The notes below the pieces were generated by a model. That model had not been told where the DNA came from, searched no databases, and saw only the letters and a program-made list of their open reading frames with translations. Below are positions 51,442 through 61,427 of a DNA stretch of 64,000 nucleotides, piece after piece (the first letter of the stretch is position 1; each line of letters opens with the position of its first letter). Made by a program: the position numbers and the translations under genes. Source of the DNA: JAZQQB01 sp045628865 (GTDB taxonomy: Bacteria > Bacillota > Clostridia > Lachnospirales > Lachnospiraceae); assembly GCA_045628865.1 (NCBI GenBank), contig JAZQQB010000041.1, forward strand, positions 1 to 64,000, read 5' to 3'.

Positions 51442-53769
51442 CTATTCGGCTTTCTTCTTGCCACCTTTTCTCATGATGAACCATAATGCACCAGTAATAC
51501 ATACTGAAGAATAAGCACCACAGATGATACCTACCATAAGTGGAAGGGCAAATTCACGAATTGCAGTTACACCTAAGATATAAAGTACCAATACCATTAC
51601 CAATGTTGTAAATGAAGTATAGATACTTCTTGTTAATGTCTGTGTAATACTGTTATTAACAACCTCTTCGATTTCTTCCTCTGTCTTATGACCAGGCATA
51701 TTCTCACGGATACGGTCGAAGATAACGATTGTTGCGTTGATTGAGTAACCTACAATTGTAAGCATACATGCAATAAATGTATTACCAACAGAAACTCTAA
51801 CCAATGCGTAGAATGTTAATACAACCAATACGTCATGTAACAATGCACATACAGCACTTGATGCGAAACGAACGTCTTTAAATCTAAACCAGATGTAAAG
51901 AAGCATACAGATTGCTGAAACGACAACTGCGATGATTGCATCTGCTCTCATTTCATTTGAAACTGTTGCACTGATTGTTTCTCTCTGAATCTGTTCAGTT
52001 ACATTGTATTTTGTAGTGAATAATTCATCTAATTTCTCTGTCTGATCTGTTGAAAGATTATTTGTCTTTACAATAATCTCTGTACTGCCTTCAGTCTTTG
52101 TGATCTGAGCAGCACTTCCAACAATTTCTTCAACATCAACCTTAACAGTTGCATTCAATGTTTCAATAGACTGATCTTCTGGCATCTGAACTGTTGTTGA
52201 TGTACCGCCTTTGAACTCAAGACCGTAATTTAATGGATCACCTGTCTTGGCACCAAATACTACCATTGCAACAATACCAACAACGATCATCAAGCTACTG
52301 ATAGAGAAGAATAATTTACGCTTTGCTAAGAAGTTGATAGGCTTCAATTCTTTCGCTCTACCATAGAACTTCTCTGATTTAAATCCAAGTGCATAGAATG
52401 AATATGCTAACCATCTTGAAATACCCAAAGATGTTAATAACGAAAGTGCAATACCGATTGCTAATGTGATTGCAAATCCCTTGATTGTACCGGTTCCCAA
52501 GAAGCCTAATACTGCAGCTGCGATCAATGTTGTGATGTTACCATCAACGATAGCAGAGGTTGCTTTCTTGAAACCAATGGAAAGTGCTGAACGAACTGTC
52601 TTGCCTGCAGCAATTTCTTCACGAACACGAGCATAGATAATAACGTTAGCATCCACAGCCATACCGATTGAAAGAATAATACCAGCAATACCTGGAAGTG
52701 TTAAAGTAACACTAAACTGTTCAAGAATAATTAACTCTAATACTGTATAGAATAAAAGTGAGATACCAGCAACCAAACCTGGAATCCAATATACAACGAT
52801 CATAAAGATGATCACAATCAAAAGACCGATTGCACCAGCTTTTAAACTGGTATCAATTGCTGCACTACCTAAAGAAGCACTTACAACAGAACTTCTGATT
52901 GGCTCTAATGTCAATGACAATCCACCAATTCGAATTGTTGAAGCCAATTCTTCAGCAGACTTAGCAGTAAAGTTACCTTCAATAATTGCAGAACCATCAA
53001 CGATAACAGCATTTACGCTAGGAGCACTTACAATCTTACCATCGTAGTAAATTGCAATTGATTCATGTCCATTGTTAAATGCAACAGTAGTTGCCTCTTC
53101 AAATTTCTTTGTTCCATCTGCATTCAGCGATAATGAAACGACAAACTGCTGGTTACCATAGTCATCCTGTGTTCTTCTTGTCTGAGCGCTGGCAACATCT
53201 GTACCTGTTAATACAATTTCAGGACTAGCAAGAATCTTTTCATTGTCACCTGATGCAAGTAACTCTGCAAGAGCCTGGTTTGTAACAACAGTAGCGTAAA
53301 CTGGCATTCCAGCTTCGTCTACCATGATGTTTCCTTCTTCATCTGTCAACATTGTTGTAGAATAGTTTGGTGTACCATCCTCATTTGTGTGACGAAGGAA
53401 ATATAACATACCTGGCTTACCAAGTTCTTCTAAAACAGCACCATCATCCTTCTGTCCTGGGATTTCGATACTAATACGATTGATACCCTCTTTATAAACT
53501 GAAGATTCTGAGCTATAGTTTGCTTCAATACGCTGCTGAATCTTATAGATTGTATCCTTCATAGCTTCCTCAGATGGAGTAGAATCTCCAACTGTCTGAT
53601 ATGTGATACTTACACCACCTGCAAGGTCAAGACCTAAAGTGATGTTTTTTGCTGCGCCTGCATGATTTTTACCCACACCGTAACAGGTCACATAAGAGCA
53701 TCCGGCCAAAATCAGTATCAATGCAAGAATGATACAAAGGCCTTTGCCTTTTGACATAGTTTCTTTCAT
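51442..53769 (-). CDS. secDF: Fused protein-export membrane protein SecDF
   Basis: Single-chain SecD-SecF that uses the proton gradient to aid late translocation. Of 775 residues, the SecD half (1-~460) has one N-terminal membrane segment, a periplasmic-type domain with LGLDLAGGVSITYQ, and five more segments including PGIAGIILSIGMAVDANVIIYARVREE. The SecF half (~480-775) repeats the pattern with LNYGLEFKGGTS and VGYSINATIVIFDRIRE. Twelve membrane segments overall. It is preceded by SCIFF genes 36 bases upstream, the usual clostridial neighbourhood. Confidence 0.96.
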   Translation of the reverse strand: MKETMSKGKGLCIILALILILAGCSYVTCYGVGKNHAGAAKNITLGLDLAGGVSITYQTVGDSTPSEEAMKDTIYKIQQRIEANYSSESSVYKEGINRISIEIPGQKDDGAVLEELGKPGMLYFLRHTNEDGTPNYSTTMLTDEEGNIMVDEAGMPVYATVVTNQALAELLASGDNEKILASPEIVLTGTDVASAQTRRTQDDYGNQQFVVSLSLNADGTKKFEEATTVAFNNGHESIAIYYDGKIVSAPSVNAVIVDGSAIIEGNFTAKSAEELASTIRIGGLSLTLEPIRSSVVSASLGSAAIDTSLKAGAIGLLIVIIFMIVVYWIPGLVAGISLLFYTVLELIILEQFSVTLTLPGIAGIILSIGMAVDANVIIYARVREEIAAGKTVRSALSIGFKKATSAIVDGNITTLIAAAVLGFLGTGTIKGFAITLAIGIALSLLTSLGISRWLAYSFYALGFKSEKFYGRAKELKPINFLAKRKLFFSISSLMIVVGIVAMVVFGAKTGDPLNYGLEFKGGTSTTVQMPEDQSIETLNATVKVDVEEIVGSAAQITKTEGSTEIIVKTNNLSTDQTEKLDELFTTKYNVTEQIQRETISATVSNEMRADAIIAVVVSAICMLLYIWFRFKDVRFASSAVCALLHDVLVVLTFYALVRVSVGNTFIACMLTIVGYSINATIVIFDRIRENMPGHKTEEEIEEVVNNSITQTLTRSIYTSFTTLVMVLVLYILGVTAIREFALPLMVGIICGAYSSVCITGALWFIMRKGGKKKAE

Positions 53770-53805
53770 TTCTTTTTTTCTCCTTACCTCATTATATAGA
53801 TGTAA

Positions 53806-55191
53806 TTATTCTTCCTCAGCCTGAGCTGCTTTTAACATAATTGCACATTCCACACGTTTTCTCTGTAATTCACATCCAACATCATAAGAATCATTGATGT
53901 TACCATGGAAATTATAAGAATTCGCTGCACATCCACCAGAACAATAGAACTTCGCAAAACAGTCCTTACATTTTGGCTTTGAATACACATTACACTGTTT
54001 AAACGCTTCACGAATGTCGTTACGAACAATCCCTTCATCCACATTTCCCATAAGGAAATCTTCGTTACCTACGAACTGATGACAAGGATATAAATCGCCC
54101 CAAGGTGTCACCGCTAAATATTCACATCCTGAACCACATCCAGAAAGTCGTTTAGCAACACAAGGCCCACCCTCTAAATCTATCATAAAATGGAAGAAAT
54201 TAAAAGCCTTTCCTTCCTTTCTTCTTTCAATCATCTTCTTTGCCAAAAGATCATACTGATCCTTTAAGAATGGAATATCTTCTTCACGAATTGCATAATC
54301 ATCTGTTGGCTGCGCTACTACAGGTTCAACACTGATCTGCTTAAATCCAAGATCTGCCAAATGAAGCACGTCTTCTGAAAAATCAAGGTTGTGATGTGTA
54401 AAGGTACCACGTACATAATAATTCATCTGATTTCTGCTTTCAGCAGCTTTCTGGAACTTAGGGACGATGGTATCATAACTACCCTGTCCACCACGAAGTG
54501 GTCTCATTCTATCATTAACTTCCTTACGTCCATCAATACTAAGTACAAGATTACCCATTTCTTTGTTGGCAAACTCTAAAATTTCATCATCTAAAAGCAT
54601 TCCGTTTGTAGTAAAGGTAAAACGGAACTTCTTATTGTACTGATCTTCAATGCTTCTACCATATTCAACTAGCTGCTTCACAACATCCCAGTTTAAGGTA
54701 GGTTCTCCACCGAAAAAGTCAACCTCTAAGTTACGACGATGGCCTGAATTTTTCACCAAAAGATCAAGCGCTTTCTTACCAACCTCAAAGCTCATCAAAG
54801 CTCGTCTTCCATGGTACTCCCCTTCCTCTGCAAAACAGTACTTGCAAGCAAGGTTACAATCATGAGCAATATGTAAACACAATGCCTTTACAACTGTTTC
54901 TCTATCCTTAAAGGAATCGATATACTTCTCATAAATATCTTCTGTAAAAAGCATTTCTGCTTCTGTTAATTCCAATACTTCTTCTACAGCTTCTGTCAGT
55001 TCCTCTCTGCTATAAGAAAGACCTGCATTTAATACAGCTGCAAGTACCTGATCCTTTTCCTTTTTATTCTCTTCAAATGCCTTCTCTACTACAGGAATGA
55101 CATCATAAACGATATCATCCACAACGTGAACTGCACCTGAATTTACATCTAAAACGATATTATATCCATTATTCTTATACTGATGAATCAT
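53806..55191 (-). CDS. scfB: SCIFF peptide thioether maturase (radical SAM)
   Basis: Radical SAM/SPASM enzyme that forms Cys-to-alpha-carbon thioether bonds in the SCIFF ranthipeptide. 461 residues: N-terminal precursor-binding RRE-like region, CxxxCxxC at CNLACKYC near residue 115, FFGGEPTLNW, and a C-terminal SPASM region with many Cys (GPCVAKRLSGCGSGCEYL, PCHQF, KCKDCFAKFYCSGGC). The family is TIGR03974. The precursor gene is 186 bases upstream, separated by a hairpin. Confidence 0.95.
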   Translation of the reverse strand: MIHQYKNNGYNIVLDVNSGAVHVVDDIVYDVIPVVEKAFEENKKEKDQVLAAVLNAGLSYSREELTEAVEEVLELTEAEMLFTEDIYEKYIDSFKDRETVVKALCLHIAHDCNLACKYCFAEEGEYHGRRALMSFEVGKKALDLLVKNSGHRRNLEVDFFGGEPTLNWDVVKQLVEYGRSIEDQYNKKFRFTFTTNGMLLDDEILEFANKEMGNLVLSIDGRKEVNDRMRPLRGGQGSYDTIVPKFQKAAESRNQMNYYVRGTFTHHNLDFSEDVLHLADLGFKQISVEPVVAQPTDDYAIREEDIPFLKDQYDLLAKKMIERRKEGKAFNFFHFMIDLEGGPCVAKRLSGCGSGCEYLAVTPWGDLYPCHQFVGNEDFLMGNVDEGIVRNDIREAFKQCNVYSKPKCKDCFAKFYCSGGCAANSYNFHGNINDSYDVGCELQRKRVECAIMLKAAQAEEE

Positions 55192-55299
55192 GAATCTTAT
55201 TCCTTTCTAATATACACATACACACCGACACATTTATGTAATAAAAACATGCCTGTCTCATGATGAAAACACACAAATCAATCCGGTTTCGCACAAAAC

Positions 55300-55327
55300 T
55301 TAAGCAGCGATATAAATCGCTGCTTAA
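55300..55327 (-). terminator. Hairpin between scfA and scfB
   Basis: Perfect 12-bp stem TTAAGCAGCGAT / ATCGCTGCTTAA with ATAA loop, followed on the minus strand by AGTTTTGTG. It probably acts as a leaky terminator letting the precursor be made in excess over its maturase. Confidence 0.75.
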
Positions 55328-55377
55328 CATACGATACCTATCCTTGTAGAATTCTCAATATCTAAAAAACATTGAAA

Positions 55378-55521
55378 TTATTTAACGTTTTCGCAAGACT
55401 GATTTCCTACTGTACAAGATGTCTTACATGCTGACTGACAAGATGTCTGGCATTCACCACATCCGCCTTTTTTCATAGACTCTTTGTAATCTCTAGTATT
55501 TAATGTCTTAATGTGTTTCAT
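55378..55521 (-). CDS. scfA: SCIFF ranthipeptide precursor
   Basis: A 47-residue peptide of the six-cysteines-in-forty-five family (TIGR03973). It begins MKHIKTLNTRDYKESMKKGG, and its core GCGECQTSCQSACKTSC plus a late Cys gives cysteines at 21, 24, 28, 32, 36 and 43. Thr34 or a neighbour would be the acceptor as in known family members (inferred). AAGGAGG sits 8 bases before the ATG. The family is nearly universal in Clostridia and is linked to signalling, but its mature target is not settled. Confidence 0.95.
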   Translation of the reverse strand: MKHIKTLNTRDYKESMKKGGCGECQTSCQSACKTSCTVGNQSCENVK

Positions 55522-55645
55522 GATAAAAGCCTCCTTAATCTCAAAACAATTGTTTCATTGTAATGATATAAACTCTTTTGAAATTATATCATAGAAATTG
55601 TATAAGGAAAAGCATTTTTTTTAAAATTAACAAATTCCATTCTCC

Positions 55646-56029
55646 TTAAGCAAGCAAGGCTCCAATCAATGCACTCGCAGTGCATAAAAGCAGGGGTTTA
55701 AGTCCATGTGATTGTGATTCAGTCATTGCAGTATCCTGAAAAAAAGCCACCAGCATGATACATAAAAAATACAGTTTCCCTGTGATCATTCCCCATAACC
55801 ATTTTCGTTTTCGAAATTGTTTTCCTGAGATAAATCCACCTAATAGACATGCAAAGGAATAGATCACAATAATCCCCACGGATGCTATCCGATCATCGGG
55901 GCAAAAATGAAACAGGAACATTGCAAGTAAAAGAAGCAATATTCCTGTTACAATATATGCAGCCAACAGGCTTTTTCCCAAAAGCACAAATGGTTTTATA
56001 AATTTTTTCAATTGTCCACCAGTCCACAT
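55646..56029 (-). CDS. TIGR04086 family membrane protein
   Basis: A 127-residue protein with four hydrophobic segments (AAYIVTGILLLLLAMFLF, SVGIIVIYSFACLLGGFI, LYFLCIMLVAF and the C-terminal LLLCTASALIGALLA). It includes the GGFISGKQFRKRKWLWGMITGKLYF stretch typical of this Clostridia-restricted family, often located near the SCIFF genes. Function is unknown. The ribosome site is poor, so the exact start is uncertain. It follows the CNNM gene by 12 bases. Confidence 0.82.
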   Translation of the reverse strand: MWTGGQLKKFIKPFVLLGKSLLAAYIVTGILLLLLAMFLFHFCPDDRIASVGIIVIYSFACLLGGFISGKQFRKRKWLWGMITGKLYFLCIMLVAFFQDTAMTESQSHGLKPLLLCTASALIGALLA

Positions 56030-56041
56030 TCATTTGTAATA

Positions 56042-57370
56042 CTATATGTCTGTGTCCTGTAATTTATTCTCTGGATTCTCCTCGTTGGAATCTTCTTCCT
56101 CCGATTCCTGTGGTTTAGGTTCTGGCAAAACCATACGAACCTTCTGAATTCTCGTCTGTTCCAAACCAACAACCGTAAATTTTGTTCCATCTACGGTTTC
56201 TACAGATTCTCCATCCTCAGGAAGTCTGTCCTCTAACAGTTCAATCACAAGTCCGCCAATAGAATCATAATCCTCTGAATGTAACAGAATACCTAGTGAT
56301 TCATTGATATCGTCAAGCTTCATGCTTGCTTCGATCAGATAAGTACGCTCCTCTTCTTCCTGGATCAGACTCTTCTCATCCTCATCATACTCATCTCGAA
56401 TCTCACCTACAATCTCTTCCAAAAGATCTTCTAAGGTGATCATACCAACTGTTGCACCATATTCATTCAAAACAAAAGCAACATTCGTTCCCTTTGATCG
56501 CATTTCCATCATCAGATCCGCAGTCTTTTTAAATTCATATGTATAAAAGGCTTCCCGCATGATCTTTTCAATAGAAAAGGTATTCTGATCGGCATCAAAC
56601 ATCAAATCCTTCAAATTGATGAATCCGATCACATTGTCCTTATCATCCTGATACACTGGCAAACGTGTATACTTGGATTCCTTGAAGGTAGCGAATACTT
56701 CATCGTACCCTTCATTTAACTCAACCGCCGTCATATCAATCCTAGGAATCATAATATCCTTCGCTACTGCATCTGAGAAATCAAAAAGATTGTAGATCAT
56801 CTTCTTCTCTTCTATCTCAATTGCTCCATCCTCATGACCAACATTAACATAGGTACGAAGATCCTTTTCAGTCATGACCTTCCTTGCATTCTGATCGATT
56901 CTAAGAAGCTTCATAATGCCTCCTGCCAATCGATCGATCACGAAAATAACCGGTGTTAGAATTTTCATCAAAAACAAAATAACCGGTGCATAGGACAGTG
57001 ATATCTTTTCATTGTTGATCATCGCCCAGTTTTTCGGAACAATCTCACCAAAAATAAGCACCAAAATGGTCAATATACCTGTCGCAACAGAAACAAATGC
57101 ATTTCCAAAAAGCTTGATCGCAATAATAGTTGCCAATGATGAAGCAGCTATATTTACGATATTATTTCCAATTAAAATCGCACTGATCATCTTGCTATAG
57201 CTATCAAGCACCTTTCCAAGTACGATTGCCCTCTTATTTCCCTCTTCGATCATGGTTCTCACGCGAACCTTGTTCACTGTAGAAAGTGCTGTTTCCGCCG
57301 ATGAAAAGAAAGCAGATAAAATCAGCAACATAATCAATATAATTGGTTGTATGACACTAGTGGGTCCCAA
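56042..57370 (-). CDS. CNNM/CorC-type transporter (hemolysin C-like)
   Basis: 442 residues: DUF21 membrane domain (~1-190, ALSAFFSSAETALSTVNKVR and LIFGEIVPKNWAM), tandem CBS pair (~205-335, MIPRIDMTAVEL and YGATVGMITLEDLLEEIVGEI), and a CorC/HlyC C-terminal domain (~350-425). The last 20 residues are acidic. Family members are linked to Mg or Co efflux. The start is TTG at 57368-57370, with AAAGGAG 9 bases upstream; no in-frame ATG would preserve the first membrane segment. Confidence 0.93.
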   Translation of the reverse strand: MGPTSVIQPIILIMLLILSAFFSSAETALSTVNKVRVRTMIEEGNKRAIVLGKVLDSYSKMISAILIGNNIVNIAASSLATIIAIKLFGNAFVSVATGILTILVLIFGEIVPKNWAMINNEKISLSYAPVILFLMKILTPVIFVIDRLAGGIMKLLRIDQNARKVMTEKDLRTYVNVGHEDGAIEIEEKKMIYNLFDFSDAVAKDIMIPRIDMTAVELNEGYDEVFATFKESKYTRLPVYQDDKDNVIGFINLKDLMFDADQNTFSIEKIMREAFYTYEFKKTADLMMEMRSKGTNVAFVLNEYGATVGMITLEDLLEEIVGEIRDEYDEDEKSLIQEEEERTYLIEASMKLDDINESLGILLHSEDYDSIGGLVIELLEDRLPEDGESVETVDGTKFTVVGLEQTRIQKVRMVLPEPKPQESEEEDSNEENPENKLQDTDI

Positions 57371-57449
57371 AAAAGTTCACTCCTTTGAAATTAAATTTAA
57401 TAGACAGTTACAATATTTTAATATAGAGTACGATATTTTGTCAATGTCA

Positions 57450-59588
57450 TTACCAAATGATCAATCTATCCTCAGGAGCAAGATACATTCCATCTCCCTC
57501 TTTCACATCAAATGCCTCATAGAATTCTTCAAACTGCTGAACTGGAACATTGGTACGCTGATAATTCACAGGATGCGAATCACTTTCAATCTGATCAACA
57601 AGTGAATAGTAAAGATCCAAAGAAGTATTCATTTTTGCAAAATACTCAAAAAACTCTTTATAATCAAAATCCTCTACCTTAGAAGCCATGTTCACCGCAC
57701 ACTGCAAGCCAGTCATATCTGCGATCATTTCTGTATCAACATTTGACCCTGTTACATAATAGTCTCCCATGATCAAAAACTGATCCAGATAAGCATCCAT
57801 TTTATCCACGCGATTATAGAATTCTGTAAAATCATCTTCTGTCCACCAGTTCACATAATTTCCATCTTTATCAAACTGTGCCCCTGAACTATCAAAAGCA
57901 TGAGAAACCTCATGTCCAATCCAAAATGCTCCCAATGAAGCATATAACTGCTCTGTTGACATTTCTGAAGAATAGAAAGGTTCTCCCATCATACCTAAAA
58001 TCATATTAATAGAATTATTGGATGGATCATAAAAAGCATTACACTCTAACAAGCTCATACCATCTGTCCAGTCAGCTTCATCCACTTCTTTTCCGAGAGA
58101 AGCAAGTACCAATTCTGATTCGTATTCACTGATTTTCTCTAATGCTTCATAGTAAGTACATCCTGTCAGATCTAATGACGAATAGTCCTTCCATTCATCT
58201 GGCCATCCAACATTTACTGTCATAGCATCTAATTTTTCAATAGCTGCAGCTATCGTTTCCTCAGATGCCCAATCATTCTCACTTAAAATCTCACGATAAG
58301 AATCAATTACCTGATAGCAAAAATCTTCTACTGTCTGTCTATCTTCTTCAGAACAATATGTTTCCACATATACCTGTGCCAATGGAACAGGTAAAATACT
58401 GCTCACCTCATAATAAGCCCTTACGGAATCGTCCTTCACACCTGAAATTCCATAATATTCGTTTCTTACCTGAGTTGCATAATCTCTTGCGTCCTTATCC
58501 AAGCAAGAAATTTCAGATGTCACATAGTCAACAAGCATATAATCTCTGATCATCTTAGCATGCTCATCATCAAAAACAGAATCCAACTTTGCAATAAATT
58601 CTGGATTAGATACAATATAATTTTTATCATATTTGAGTCCTTCAGCTGTTAAAATGTCTTCCATTGGATAATTTGTTGTAAGGCCAACTACTTCCTCAAA
58701 AGTCATATTATTATTTACCTTATCCATATAATCCACCGCATACATTTCATCTACTGTATACAAACAATCAGCCATTTCAGTTTCAAAAGCAATGGCATTA
58801 TCAAAATGTGCATTAGCTTCTTCTTCAGGCATTCCAAGTCTGTCCATCAAATATACAAAGTATGTTCTTGCTATTTCTTCATACATCGCACCGTATTCAC
58901 TAGCTTCAGGATACTCTGCTGCATCCTGACGTATCAACATCATTTCATCTACATAAACCTGCTTATAAGTAGAATCTTCAATACCAGAATAAATAGAATA
59001 AGTACAAACAGGACTTACATCACCCATATAATCTGAATCAGTGATCAATTCCTTGATCTCATCAATATTTGTGATAGAAAGAAGCGCATTTGTTGTTTCT
59101 TCAAGTGGTGTAACCCCTACTTCAGCTCTAGCATCCCAATCAAGATATAGATTGTATAATGTCTGGATCAATTCTGCATTATGGCCTGATAAATCATTTT
59201 TTTGAAGTAACTCTACTGCCAATTTATCTGTATTCTCCTGACACTCAGCATACATAGACCAATTCGAAGCACCTTCTGGAATAGAATTATCCAAAATCCA
59301 GTCTTTATTCACATATAAGTGAAAATCATCCTTCGGATCCGTTGGCATATCTGCTGTTACATTTTCCTTCAAACAGGAATTGATCCATGGAGTACCATTG
59401 TTCAATACAAGTTCCGTTTCTTCCGCTTCTGTTTCAGAAACCTCTGTAGCAATTTCTGTACCAGATTCTGTTACTGTTTCTGTTGCATCTGCTACAACAT
59501 CAGTTGTTTCCTTCTTATCTCCACAACCACTACACAAGGAAGCGATCATTGATAAAGTAAGAAACATGGAAATAGTTTTTTTCTTCAT
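57450..59588 (-). CDS. M13 family metallopeptidase, lipoprotein
   Basis: 712 residues. A lipoprotein signal ends at SLCSGCGDKK (lipidated Cys ~20 or 22), followed by a Thr/Glu-rich linker to ~60. The neprilysin/PepO-type peptidase then has zinc HEVSH at 559-563, Glu620 and Asp624 in EMIADMTG, NAFYDPSNNSINMILG and a C-terminal aromatic end (APEDRLIIW). It is an extracellular oligopeptidase anchored to the membrane. A CNNM gene follows 79 bases downstream, probably independently expressed. Confidence 0.95.
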   Translation of the reverse strand: MKKKTISMFLTLSMIASLCSGCGDKKETTDVVADATETVTESGTEIATEVSETEAEETELVLNNGTPWINSCLKENVTADMPTDPKDDFHLYVNKDWILDNSIPEGASNWSMYAECQENTDKLAVELLQKNDLSGHNAELIQTLYNLYLDWDARAEVGVTPLEETTNALLSITNIDEIKELITDSDYMGDVSPVCTYSIYSGIEDSTYKQVYVDEMMLIRQDAAEYPEASEYGAMYEEIARTYFVYLMDRLGMPEEEANAHFDNAIAFETEMADCLYTVDEMYAVDYMDKVNNNMTFEEVVGLTTNYPMEDILTAEGLKYDKNYIVSNPEFIAKLDSVFDDEHAKMIRDYMLVDYVTSEISCLDKDARDYATQVRNEYYGISGVKDDSVRAYYEVSSILPVPLAQVYVETYCSEEDRQTVEDFCYQVIDSYREILSENDWASEETIAAAIEKLDAMTVNVGWPDEWKDYSSLDLTGCTYYEALEKISEYESELVLASLGKEVDEADWTDGMSLLECNAFYDPSNNSINMILGMMGEPFYSSEMSTEQLYASLGAFWIGHEVSHAFDSSGAQFDKDGNYVNWWTEDDFTEFYNRVDKMDAYLDQFLIMGDYYVTGSNVDTEMIADMTGLQCAVNMASKVEDFDYKEFFEYFAKMNTSLDLYYSLVDQIESDSHPVNYQRTNVPVQQFEEFYEAFDVKEGDGMYLAPEDRLIIW

Positions 59589-59648
59589 AAATATTCTCCT
59601 TCATGACATGTTTATCTAATTATTTCATGCCATCATTCTATATAAGCC

Positions 59649-59744
59649 TTGTTCATGCTGTAATAATCTTGCACAAACATCTTCATCATATCATTATTGT
59701 TCACAAATATCAAATTATTTGTTCATTTAACACATTTTGTTCAC
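59649..59744. repeat. Four TTGTTCA copies in the M13/PHP divergent gap
   Basis: TTGTTCA occurs at 59649-59655, 59697-59703, 59719-59725 and 59737-59743, all on the plus strand, between the divergent M13 and PHP genes. The region 59589-59943 has no gene. The spacings (48, 22, 18) are irregular, so this may be an operator cluster or chance in AT-rich DNA. Confidence 0.5.
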
Positions 59745-59793
59745 ATTTCAACCACTATTTAATCAATTGTCTTTTATTTGTTTTTTTTAGCAC

Positions 59794-59823
59794 TTGTTAT
59801 GTAAATATCACCCGCATTATAAT
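59794..59823 (+). promoter_or_regulatory. Predicted promoter of the PHP gene
   Basis: TTGTTA (59794-59799) and a perfect TATAAT (59818-59823), 18 bases apart, ~120 bases before the PHP start. Confidence 0.6.
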
Positions 59824-59943
59824 AGACGTATACAGTTTAATTCCATAGAAAACAAAACTGTTCGAATAGAATTCATGCAAAGAAAGATACTATAGCTGAA
59901 TTCTTTATCCATCAGTTAATCATGCAAATTGAGGTGTAATCAT

Positions 59944-60777
59944 ATGAAATTCGACATGCATTGTCATACCAAAGAAGGTTCTCCTGATGCTAAAATTTCC
60001 ATTGAGGAATATGTAAGAAAACTAAAAGAGCTAGGCTTTGACGGAATGCTCGTTTCCGACCATGATACCTACGGCGGGTATCACGAATGGCAGGAAATCA
60101 AGCAATATAGCCCATACAAAGATTTTGTAGTATTAAAAGGAATTGAATACGATACCATAGATGGAGGACATATCCTGGTGATCATGCCGGATGACCGTCC
60201 ACTTAAGATCCTTCAGTTTAGAGGACTCCCAGTAAAAACACTGATCGAACTGGTTCATAGAAACGGTGGTATTCTAGGTCCTGCGCACCCATGTGGCGAG
60301 AGGCATCTATCTCTGACTAATACACATCGTTACCGCAATCATACAGATATTTTGAAAAAATTTGACTTTTTGGAAGCATACAATCCATGTGAAGATGATG
60401 AATCCAATGATAAGGCACAAACCTATCGAAGATTTTTCAATCTTCCGGGATTTGGTGGAAGTGATTCTCATAAGGAAGCCTGCGTCGGACATGCCTACAC
60501 AGAATTTCCTATGGATATTTATTCCAATGATGATCTCATTGCCTGTGTAAAAAATTGTGACCCAAATTCTATTGAATTTGGTGGTTACCGTTATGAGCAC
60601 ACTACAAAAGATAAGCTTGGTGCTTTTAACAGAGTGCTTGTAGAAGGCTTTTGGTTCTATAACCGCTTTGCAGCAATTTATCGTGGAAAAAAACGCAAAC
60701 GGGAATTAAAACATTTAAATAAGATCGAGCCAATCCTTTCCTTGATCAAAAAACATCGTATGCGGACTTCAGGATAA
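59944..60777 (+). CDS. PHP-domain metal-dependent phosphoesterase
   Basis: 277 residues of the polymerase-and-histidinol-phosphatase fold. Metal motifs: DMHCHTKEGSPD near the start, MLVSDHDTYGG, IEYDTIDGGHIL, GPAHPCGERH and GFGGSDSHKEACVG. The ~60-residue C-terminal end is basic, ending KKRKRELKHLNKIEPI. Substrate is not evident; relatives act on nucleotides or histidinol phosphate. ATG 59944 has GAGGTG at 7 bases; five upstream codons are excluded. Its 3' end overlaps the convergent transferase gene by 32 bases. Confidence 0.9.
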   Translation: MKFDMHCHTKEGSPDAKISIEEYVRKLKELGFDGMLVSDHDTYGGYHEWQEIKQYSPYKDFVVLKGIEYDTIDGGHILVIMPDDRPLKILQFRGLPVKTLIELVHRNGGILGPAHPCGERHLSLTNTHRYRNHTDILKKFDFLEAYNPCEDDESNDKAQTYRRFFNLPGFGGSDSHKEACVGHAYTEFPMDIYSNDDLIACVKNCDPNSIEFGGYRYEHTTKDKLGAFNRVLVEGFWFYNRFAAIYRGKKRKRELKHLNKIEPILSLIKKHRMRTSG

Positions 60778-61408
60778 TTTCCTGTTCACCTTCGTAGGCA
60801 ACGCAAAGACAATATCCTTGATATTCAGAAAAGAACTTTAGGTTACATGGATACTTCCCTGTAACCTTTTTTTGTACCACATCTACACTAAACTCCTGTA
60901 GGGGAATGGTCAATCCGGTTGATAAAAGCTTTGTATAGCTTTCCTTCCCTGCCCAGATATCATAAAAAAGAGTAGTCTTTTCTGTTTCTGACAAAACTTC
61001 CTCCAAACATTTTTGTTCCATGTCAGAGTAAAAACGCTTTGCCACACCTAATTTTAGCGATTCTATTTTTTGAATATCAATTCCAACCGGCGTATCTGCA
61101 ATGGCACAGGCTACCATATTACCGGAATGGGAAAGATTAAAATGAATCCCTGCATACTCTGTTAAATATGGTTTACCATGCTCACTGCAGCTGTATTTTA
61201 GCTCCCTGATCTGTTCCCTTGTCAGAGAAAGCTTTGATGCAAGCATGGTTTCCAGCAAAATACCAGCTGCTATGCTACGGTTCTGTTCAGCTACCCGCTT
61301 GATGCGCATTGCTTTTTCACAGCGCTGTCTGCTTAATCGATTCAAATATTCTGTTTTTTTCTCATCCATAGATATGAAATTCATATCCATAACCGCAACT
61401 ATGATCAT
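60746..61408 (-). CDS. Sfp-type 4'-phosphopantetheinyl transferase
   Basis: Transfers phosphopantetheine from CoA to carrier-protein serines. The 220-residue Sfp-like protein shows RIKRVAEQNRSIAAGILLETM, HGKPYLTEYAGIHFNLSHSG, VGIDIQKIESL with metal Asp, and WAGKESYTKLLSTGL. It resembles pseudodimeric enzymes that serve secondary-metabolite or fatty acid carrier proteins; no such carrier is in this window. It starts 20 bases beyond the aspS terminator, so a promoter or read-through must cross that hairpin. Confidence 0.9.
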   Translation of the reverse strand: MIIVAVMDMNFISMDEKKTEYLNRLSRQRCEKAMRIKRVAEQNRSIAAGILLETMLASKLSLTREQIRELKYSCSEHGKPYLTEYAGIHFNLSHSGNMVACAIADTPVGIDIQKIESLKLGVAKRFYSDMEQKCLEEVLSETEKTTLFYDIWAGKESYTKLLSTGLTIPLQEFSVDVVQKKVTGKYPCNLKFFSEYQGYCLCVAYEGEQEIILKSAYDVF

Positions 61409-61427
61409 CTTATCCGTCCTATTGAAT

